From Balneolales bacterium (GTDB taxonomy: Bacteria; Bacteroidota; Rhodothermia; Balneolales; Cyclonatronaceae): a DNA stretch of 40,295 bases. Location: positions 1 to 40,295 of the forward strand of contig SLDG01000041.1 in assembly GCA_007125355.1 (NCBI GenBank), in the 5' to 3' direction. Position 1 is the first letter of the stretch. Each line of letters opens with the position of its first letter. This document shows, in pieces, positions 35,769 to 40,295 of the stretch. Below the pieces are notes generated by a model. It made no database searches. It was not told the origin of the DNA and saw only the letters and a list, made by a program, of their open reading frames with translations. The position numbers and the translations under genes were made by a program.

Positions 35769-36752
35769 ATGAATCAGAAAATACAATACACATCTTTACT
35801 TGTACTAATCGCCTTGATAGTTGGCGGCTTTACAAATACATCAGCTCAATCTTATGCCGATGCTGTTGAAAAGTTTAACGATGCACAAGAGCTTCTCAGA
35901 GCCAATGACTTGGCAGGTGCTAAAAATGTATTCCAAGAGGCTATATCAATATCAAGGACTGTTGGGTCAGAGGCAGATGAACTTAGAGCCAGAGCAGAGC
36001 GTCAAATTCCTAATATTCAGTTTACCATAGCAAGAGGCTATTTTAGTAATCGCAATTTTGAGCGTGCTATTACAGAATTTGAACAAGCCCTGGAATATGC
36101 TGAGCAGTACAATGAAACGCAAATTATCAATAATGTTCGCAGGGCTTTGCCGGTTGCATATTTGCAGTGGGGCAATCAGGAGTTCAGAAATAACAATAAC
36201 GATAAGGCCGAAGAACTTTATAGAAGAGCGATTGAACTGAATGCAAATTACGCCAGAGCTTATTATCAGTTAGGTTTAATTGAACGCAGAAGAGGCAATA
36301 CCGAACAAGCACTTGAGTTATATGATCAAGCTATATTAATAGCCAGAAATCTGGGTGATACCGAAGTAGAAAACCTGGCTGAAACAGCTGCCCGCGATTT
36401 CCTTACTTTTTTAGGCGCAACTGCTACAGAAAATGGCAGATACAGACAAGCTATTGAATATCTTGAACGTTCATTAGAATACGACATGCAATTTGCAGAT
36501 ACTTTTTATCGTCTTGCTGAGGCTCAGAATAATTTAGCTCTATGGGATGAAGCTGTTCGTTCAGCTGAGCAGGCACTAAGGTTCGAGCGTGGTGGGCAGG
36601 TTGCTCGTGCAAAAATTCACTTCGAATTAGGTATTGCACACATGAACAGGGGACAAGAAGCCCGTGCTTGCGAATCGTTCAGAAACGCATCTTTCGGCGC
36701 CTTCAGAGCTGCAGCTGAGCATCATATCGAGCATGAGCTGAATTGCCGTTAA
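35769..36752 (+). CDS. Exported TPR-repeat protein
   Basis: I prefer the second ATG (35769, 327 residues), which begins MNQKIQYTSLLVLIALIVGG with a cut after NTSAQ; the ATG at 35760 adds three residues. The mature part is almost entirely tetratricopeptide-like helices: AVEKFNDAQELLRANDLAGA, ITEFEQALEYAEQYN, AEELYRRAIELNANYARAYY, ALELYDQAILIARNLGD, AIEYLERSLEYDMQFADTFY and the closing AIHMNRGQEARACESF. TPR proteins bind other proteins; a periplasmic scaffold role fits. No enzyme domain. It has its own upstream region of about 210 bases, with a CGTTTC-T-GAAACG palindrome at 35603-35615, and a good terminator. Confidence 0.88.
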   Translation: MNQKIQYTSLLVLIALIVGGFTNTSAQSYADAVEKFNDAQELLRANDLAGAKNVFQEAISISRTVGSEADELRARAERQIPNIQFTIARGYFSNRNFERAITEFEQALEYAEQYNETQIINNVRRALPVAYLQWGNQEFRNNNNDKAEELYRRAIELNANYARAYYQLGLIERRRGNTEQALELYDQAILIARNLGDTEVENLAETAARDFLTFLGATATENGRYRQAIEYLERSLEYDMQFADTFYRLAEAQNNLALWDEAVRSAEQALRFERGGQVARAKIHFELGIAHMNRGQEARACESFRNASFGAFRAAAEHHIEHELNCR

Positions 36753-36774
36753 AATCAAATTCTTCTTCACATTC

Positions 36775-36801
36775 AAAAGCCGGACTAATTGTTCGGCTTT
36801 T
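36775..36801 (+). terminator. Terminator of the TPR gene
   Basis: An 11-bp stem with one G-U pair (36775-36785 and 36791-36801; core AAAAGCCG / CGGCTTTT), a 5-base loop and a T-run, starting 22 bases after the stop. Confidence 0.9.
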
Positions 36802-37208
36802 TTTGTTTTTAAAGGATAAATATGGCCTGAGAAACTTTTTCGGGAATGCTTTGCCTCAACAAGAACAAATATTTTATGGCATACCTTAAGAACATGGCAC
36901 CCGCGTACCCTACTAATGACAGAGTTGGTTTGTCCAAAGAAAATAGCTCAATAACCGCTTTGTTTCTGCTCCGCTCAACCACCGCTACAGCATCTCTGTC
37001 ATATACATCAAATGTATCTGTCGTAAGCGCAGATATTAGGGCCTCATAATGACAGTCTTTGACTTCGTACTTCAGTCTCTTTCACCATAACCTCATTTTA
37101 TACTTGTTTTAAAAAGTCAAATGGTATAACTTCAATAATTAGTTATAAATTCTTGTAAATACAACTGATCATTTAGTTCAATTTGTATCCTATATACCGA
37201 CTATACCG
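36802..37208. other. Intergenic region with a degenerate mobile-element copy
   Basis: About 400 bases without a gene. The middle holds the short relative of the MITE-like element (36910-37003). A 67-codon frame over it (36846-37049) has no protein features. The final 100 bases are AT-rich and should contain the promoter of the TlpA-like gene. Confidence 0.6.
36910..37003. repeat. Deletion derivative of the MITE-like element
   Basis: Inverted relative to 31921-32152. The 36910-36987 part matches the reverse complement of 32070-32148 with about seven mismatches and one gap. It then jumps to AGCATCTCTGTCAT (36989-37002), which matches the other end of the full element. The interior of about 140 bases is missing. 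Confidence 0.65.
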
Positions 37209-37697
37209 ATGAAATACCTTGTATCCTTTCTGCTGATATTTGTATTACTGCAATCAGCTTCATTAGCGCAATCCAGCCAAATAGATTTCAGAGCAAATGA
37301 TATTGATGGTAATACACACACTTTAAATCAATATCTGGAAAAAGGCCCGGTTTATATCAGTTTTTGGGCGCTGTGGTGCCAACCTTGCCTTCACAAAATG
37401 CGTTTGTTAAATGCATTGCACAAAGATTTAGAAGAAGATGGTTTTACGCTGCTTGCCGTAAATGTAGATAATCAGAATAGTATGGCAAGAGTCCGTGCTT
37501 TTGTTAATGCGCAAAGCTATGATTTTCCAGTCTTAATGGATCCAAATGAGCAAATCTTCGAATTATTCAACGGCAGGTCACTTCCTTTTGCCGTATTAAT
37601 GGACAAAACGGGGATAATTGAGACTCATGTTGGCTTTATACCCGGAGATGAGAAGAAATTAAGAGAAAAAGTAGAATACTTATTAGCCGCCGATTAA
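37209..37697 (+). CDS. TlpA-like periplasmic thioredoxin
   Basis: A 162-residue thioredoxin-fold protein with a signal peptide (MKYLVSFLLIFVLLQSASLA, cut before Q). The active site is W56-C-Q-P-C60 in FWALWCQPC, typical of TlpA/ResA-type thiol-disulfide oxidoreductases, followed by the LAVNVDN and a cis-proline region (SLPFAVLMD). It should reduce or shuffle disulfides of exported proteins. Its neighbours are a DUF6029 outer-membrane protein and an Omp28-like protein with its own CxxC, an arrangement that suggests a common task in envelope protein folding. It starts a probable three-gene operon, with 61 bases to the next start. Confidence 0.9.
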   Translation: MKYLVSFLLIFVLLQSASLAQSSQIDFRANDIDGNTHTLNQYLEKGPVYISFWALWCQPCLHKMRLLNALHKDLEEDGFTLLAVNVDNQNSMARVRAFVNAQSYDFPVLMDPNEQIFELFNGRSLPFAVLMDKTGIIETHVGFIPGDEKKLREKVEYLLAAD

Positions 37698-37758
37698 TAC
37701 GCTCTTAACAATACTCTAACCTTTATTTTATCATCCCTCTATACCGCTTCGTTTTTTG

Positions 37759-39423
37759 ATGAATCAATTTGCCTGTAAATACACTATAGCTAAAGTTACT
37801 GCTACAATCTTCTTTTGTGTATTAGTCTTTTTCCATTCCGAGATTCAAGCACAAAACGTGTCTCTATCCGTAAATAATAGTACAAACTATGGAATTGGGA
37901 ATGAATTCGGATTTTCCGGGAAGGAAGAGAAGGAATATTTCGAAAGTTTTACAGACTTGCGGCTTCGGAGCAGTAACATAACAGTAGGAGTGAGGATGGA
38001 ACTCAGAAAACCTGCAGAATTCGGTCCTGATGAACAAGCGATTACAAGACGCTATGTGGAATATCGAAAAGAAGGTTTAAGACTGAGAGCTGGAGATTTA
38101 TATACGCTTTTCAACCGTGGATTATCTCTTAACCTATTCGAAAACCGTATTATACGGTATGATACCCGCTTAGACGGCATGCTTGCTGAATTTGAAACCG
38201 GCATGTTTGGATTTTCTGTGGTTGGTGGCGAAATTGAATACATTGAACAGCTGACTTTCGACGAACCAAACATACATACTGAAAGGCATTCATTGCGCGC
38301 TGCAAAAATGTCGTTTAGTCCGAGCCGAAGTTTTAACATTACAGGTAGTTTTTTAAGAAGTGAATCTGCCGTACCCGAGTATCCGTTTACAATAGGTTTT
38401 AGTGATACCGTTTCAGTTAGAAATCATATCCCCGAAGCATCGGTAAACGTAAGGCTTCCTTTTGCAGATTTTCATGTCGGGTACTCTTATAAGTTTACTG
38501 AGTATGCAGATAGTCTTGAGTCACATGGCGGTGGATTTTATGCGTCGATTTCGCAAACAGGCAGGGGATATGGTGTAACGCTTGAATTTAAGGATTACAG
38601 ATATAATATCTCAGATCCATTTCAAGAAGCGAATTTTTTAAGACCTGAAAGGATGCTTCCATTTCAAAATCCCCCAATAGCACACAGAGAGCATTCTTAC
38701 ACACTAATGAGCCGTGAACCACATTTGGTAAACTTTAACGATGAAACCGGCTTTTTTCTGGATGCCTTTTATTCTGTTTCTCCACGCTTATTAATGAACG
38801 CAAGTCTGGCTCTCGCAAGCCGTCATTATGCGTTTGAATTAGATAATGATACTTTCGAGTTTAACAGGGTTAATCGATCAAATTCATGGATGCCATCCCT
38901 CGACAGAGACAAAAATCCATTTTTTGAGGTTTACACAGAAGGTACGTATCTGTTGAGTGACTTCATATCGTATGTCAAGTTAGCTTATAATTACAGATAC
39001 AGATACGAAAATGATCCCTATGCTCCTGAATTTTCAACAGACTTGAAAATACACAATATTCTTGCTGAAGTAAGTTATTCGCTTACTCCAATATGGAGTG
39101 TAAAGTTGTCTTCAGAGCATCAGTTTGTATACAATAGTATTTACGCTGCTAATCCCAATAAATACAATCAGCTCATTACATTGCAGGTTGCAAAATCTCC
39201 TACACTCTCTCTTTCGGGCAGATTTGAATTTACTGATACTGAAGACGAGTTAAGTGGCAGAACAAGTTGGTTTTTTGTTGAGGGTAGCTATCGAATTGGG
39301 CAATCACATACTATTGCTGCAGGATATGGTTCCGATCGCGGTGGAGTCGTTTGCACTAATGGGGTGTGCCGCGTAATTAATGCATTTGATGGATTTCGTT
39401 TTAGCCTTACAAGTACTTTCTAA
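37759..39423 (+). CDS. DUF6029 outer-membrane beta-barrel protein
   Basis: I choose the ATG at 37759 (554 residues) over the TTG just before it. An N-terminal hydrophobic segment (about 14-28) and EIQAQN form the signal peptide. The remainder alternates polar and hydrophobic residues over its whole length, with many aromatic residues at strand ends and a final FRFSLTSTF, the usual C-terminal strand of an outer-membrane barrel. The N-terminal part (LRLRAGDLYTLFNRGLSLNLFE) is characteristic of DUF6029. Function is unknown; family members occur next to TlpA- and Omp28-like genes and T9SS cargo. Localisation is confident, function is not. Confidence 0.82.
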   Translation: MNQFACKYTIAKVTATIFFCVLVFFHSEIQAQNVSLSVNNSTNYGIGNEFGFSGKEEKEYFESFTDLRLRSSNITVGVRMELRKPAEFGPDEQAITRRYVEYRKEGLRLRAGDLYTLFNRGLSLNLFENRIIRYDTRLDGMLAEFETGMFGFSVVGGEIEYIEQLTFDEPNIHTERHSLRAAKMSFSPSRSFNITGSFLRSESAVPEYPFTIGFSDTVSVRNHIPEASVNVRLPFADFHVGYSYKFTEYADSLESHGGGFYASISQTGRGYGVTLEFKDYRYNISDPFQEANFLRPERMLPFQNPPIAHREHSYTLMSREPHLVNFNDETGFFLDAFYSVSPRLLMNASLALASRHYAFELDNDTFEFNRVNRSNSWMPSLDRDKNPFFEVYTEGTYLLSDFISYVKLAYNYRYRYENDPYAPEFSTDLKIHNILAEVSYSLTPIWSVKLSSEHQFVYNSIYAANPNKYNQLITLQVAKSPTLSLSGRFEFTDTEDELSGRTSWFFVEGSYRIGQSHTIAAGYGSDRGGVVCTNGVCRVINAFDGFRFSLTSTF

Positions 39424-39447
39424 ACACTAATCATTACTACAACTACT

Positions 39448-40295
39448 ATGAAAAAATTAACAATTCTTAGCCTGCTCGTTTTTCTGTTGCCATTGTCTTT
39501 AGATGCTCAGAGTATGAATGAAAGTAACACAGAGCGCTCAGTGTTAATTGAAGTCTTTACAAGCACTACATGCCCTCCTTGTTTTCCTGCAGCTAATGCA
39601 CTGCAAAATTGGTTCAATAACTACTCCAATAACGATAGGGTAACCATTATAAAGTATCCTGTTTGGGGTCCTGGTTCCGGCTGTGTCTTTTATCACCAAA
39701 ATCCACAACCTGTTCTGCAAAGAAATACGTTTTATGGCGGAATTGCCGGAGTACCTCAGGGATTTGTTGATGGAATTAATTCAGGACATGGTGCAAGCAG
39801 TTGGATAAACCGTGTGAATAACAGAATAAATGTCGCATCTCCTGTTAGAATAGATGTTTCTGCAAATATCTTTGAAGATGAAATCTTTATTGATGCTTAT
39901 GTAGAAAATGTCAGCGGTGAGGATCTGCCGGATAATGTTTCTCTCAGAGTTGGTATAGTTGAAAAAAGCATCAATTATTCGGCTCCAAACGGATCTTCTG
40001 TTCAACGTTATGTACATCGTAATATGCCGGGTGGTGCAGCAGGTGTGCCGGTAGATATATTTGCAGATGAGTATTTACATGTAACATTTGTAGATGAAAT
40101 TGATTCTAACTGGGATGCTGATAATCTTAAAGTTGTTGCATTTCTTCAATTAAACGAACTTAACCGCATCGTATATCAATCTGCTGATGCCGACATTTTA
40201 AGCTTTCCGGGCACGGCATCTCAAGTATTTCCTGAAAATGGTGCCACAAACATTCCACTGACTGCTGAATTAGAGTGGGCGTCTATGAGTGGTTC
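39448..40295 (+). CDS. Omp28-like exported protein with CxxC site (cut by right edge)
   Basis: The frame opens at ATG 39448 and is still open at the right edge (282 codons). It starts with a signal peptide (MKKLTILSLLVFLLPLSLDA, cut before Q). The N-terminal domain is thioredoxin-like: VLIEVFTSTTCPPCFPAAN with C42-P-P-C45, followed by GIAGVPQGFVDG with the cis-proline. A beta domain follows (about 125-250), typical of Omp28-related outer-membrane proteins. The last visible residues (FPENGATNIPLTAELEW) begin an Fn3/Ig-like domain, and a T9SS tail may lie beyond the edge. Its position 24 bases after the DUF6029 gene supports one operon. Confidence 0.85.
   Translation, partial: MKKLTILSLLVFLLPLSLDAQSMNESNTERSVLIEVFTSTTCPPCFPAANALQNWFNNYSNNDRVTIIKYPVWGPGSGCVFYHQNPQPVLQRNTFYGGIAGVPQGFVDGINSGHGASSWINRVNNRINVASPVRIDVSANIFEDEIFIDAYVENVSGEDLPDNVSLRVGIVEKSINYSAPNGSSVQRYVHRNMPGGAAGVPVDIFADEYLHVTFVDEIDSNWDADNLKVVAFLQLNELNRIVYQSADADILSFPGTASQVFPENGATNIPLTAELEWASMSG

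Noticed and set aside
36846-37049. 67-codon open frame between the TPR and TlpA-like genes
   Set aside because: It covers the deleted repeat copy, and its translation matches no protein pattern I know.
1-40295. tRNA, rRNA, CRISPR array or phage genes
   Set aside because: I saw no cloverleaf with a GTTCGA-type arm in the gaps, no regularly spaced repeat array and no phage structural or integrase gene.

Overview
The window looks like chromosomal DNA of a moderately AT-rich member of the Bacteroidota/Balneolota group; a Balneolaceae-like marine bacterium is my best guess, by inference. The signs are a type IX secretion (T9SS) C-terminal sorting domain with the NYPNPFNPTT signature (10696-13416), DUF6029, DUF5683, DUF971 and Omp28-like families, SbsA-Ig lipoproteins of the C-A-x-P-x-x-P-T-G-G type, a fused alpha/beta E1 of a branched-chain 2-oxoacid dehydrogenase, and few Shine-Dalgarno sequences. 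I see no rRNA or tRNA gene, CRISPR array, phage or transposase gene.

Layout. 1-2822 (-): a large secreted metzincin/LamG protein cut by the left edge. 3144-5732: M42 aminopeptidase, DUF971 protein, lipoprotein MsrB and a HiPIP-type lipoprotein. 5915-7987 (-): branched-chain oxoacid dehydrogenase E1. 8367-13416 (+): a three-gene envelope operon ending in a second metzincin, this one with a T9SS tail. 13550-17751: a small lipoprotein and the fused B12 mutase IcmF. 18028-19104: class I aldolase. 19210-21696 (-): a plug-only TonB-receptor-like protein. 21992-25105: argB-argC-argJ. 25586-30082: a tight five-gene set (GNAT, ornithine-racemase-like protein, signal-less M23 peptidase, M20 amidohydrolase, alanine-racemase-like protein). 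30391-31651: ECF sigma factor and its overlapping anti-sigma factor. 31700-32480: a gene-free mosaic of repeats containing a MITE-like element. 32488-35552: parA, parB, DUF5683 protein and a LOG-family protein. 35769-36752: TPR protein. 37209-40295: TlpA-like thioredoxin, DUF6029 outer-membrane protein and an Omp28-like protein cut by the right edge.

How the genes connect. The E1 and IcmF both belong to branched-chain acyl-CoA metabolism: E1 leads to isobutyryl-CoA from valine, and IcmF interconverts isobutyryl- and butyryl-CoA. argBCJ covers the N-acetylglutamate to ornithine part of arginine synthesis and lies just upstream of the racemase cluster. That cluster is the most intriguing part of the window: two PLP racemases, a cytosolic M23 domain, an amidohydrolase and an acetyltransferase suggest an intracellular D-amino-acid or muropeptide salvage pathway that I cannot match to a named system. 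The last three genes resemble a periplasmic redox and outer-membrane module.

Limits: all assignments come from reading motifs by eye, without a database search. Promoter calls are weak.
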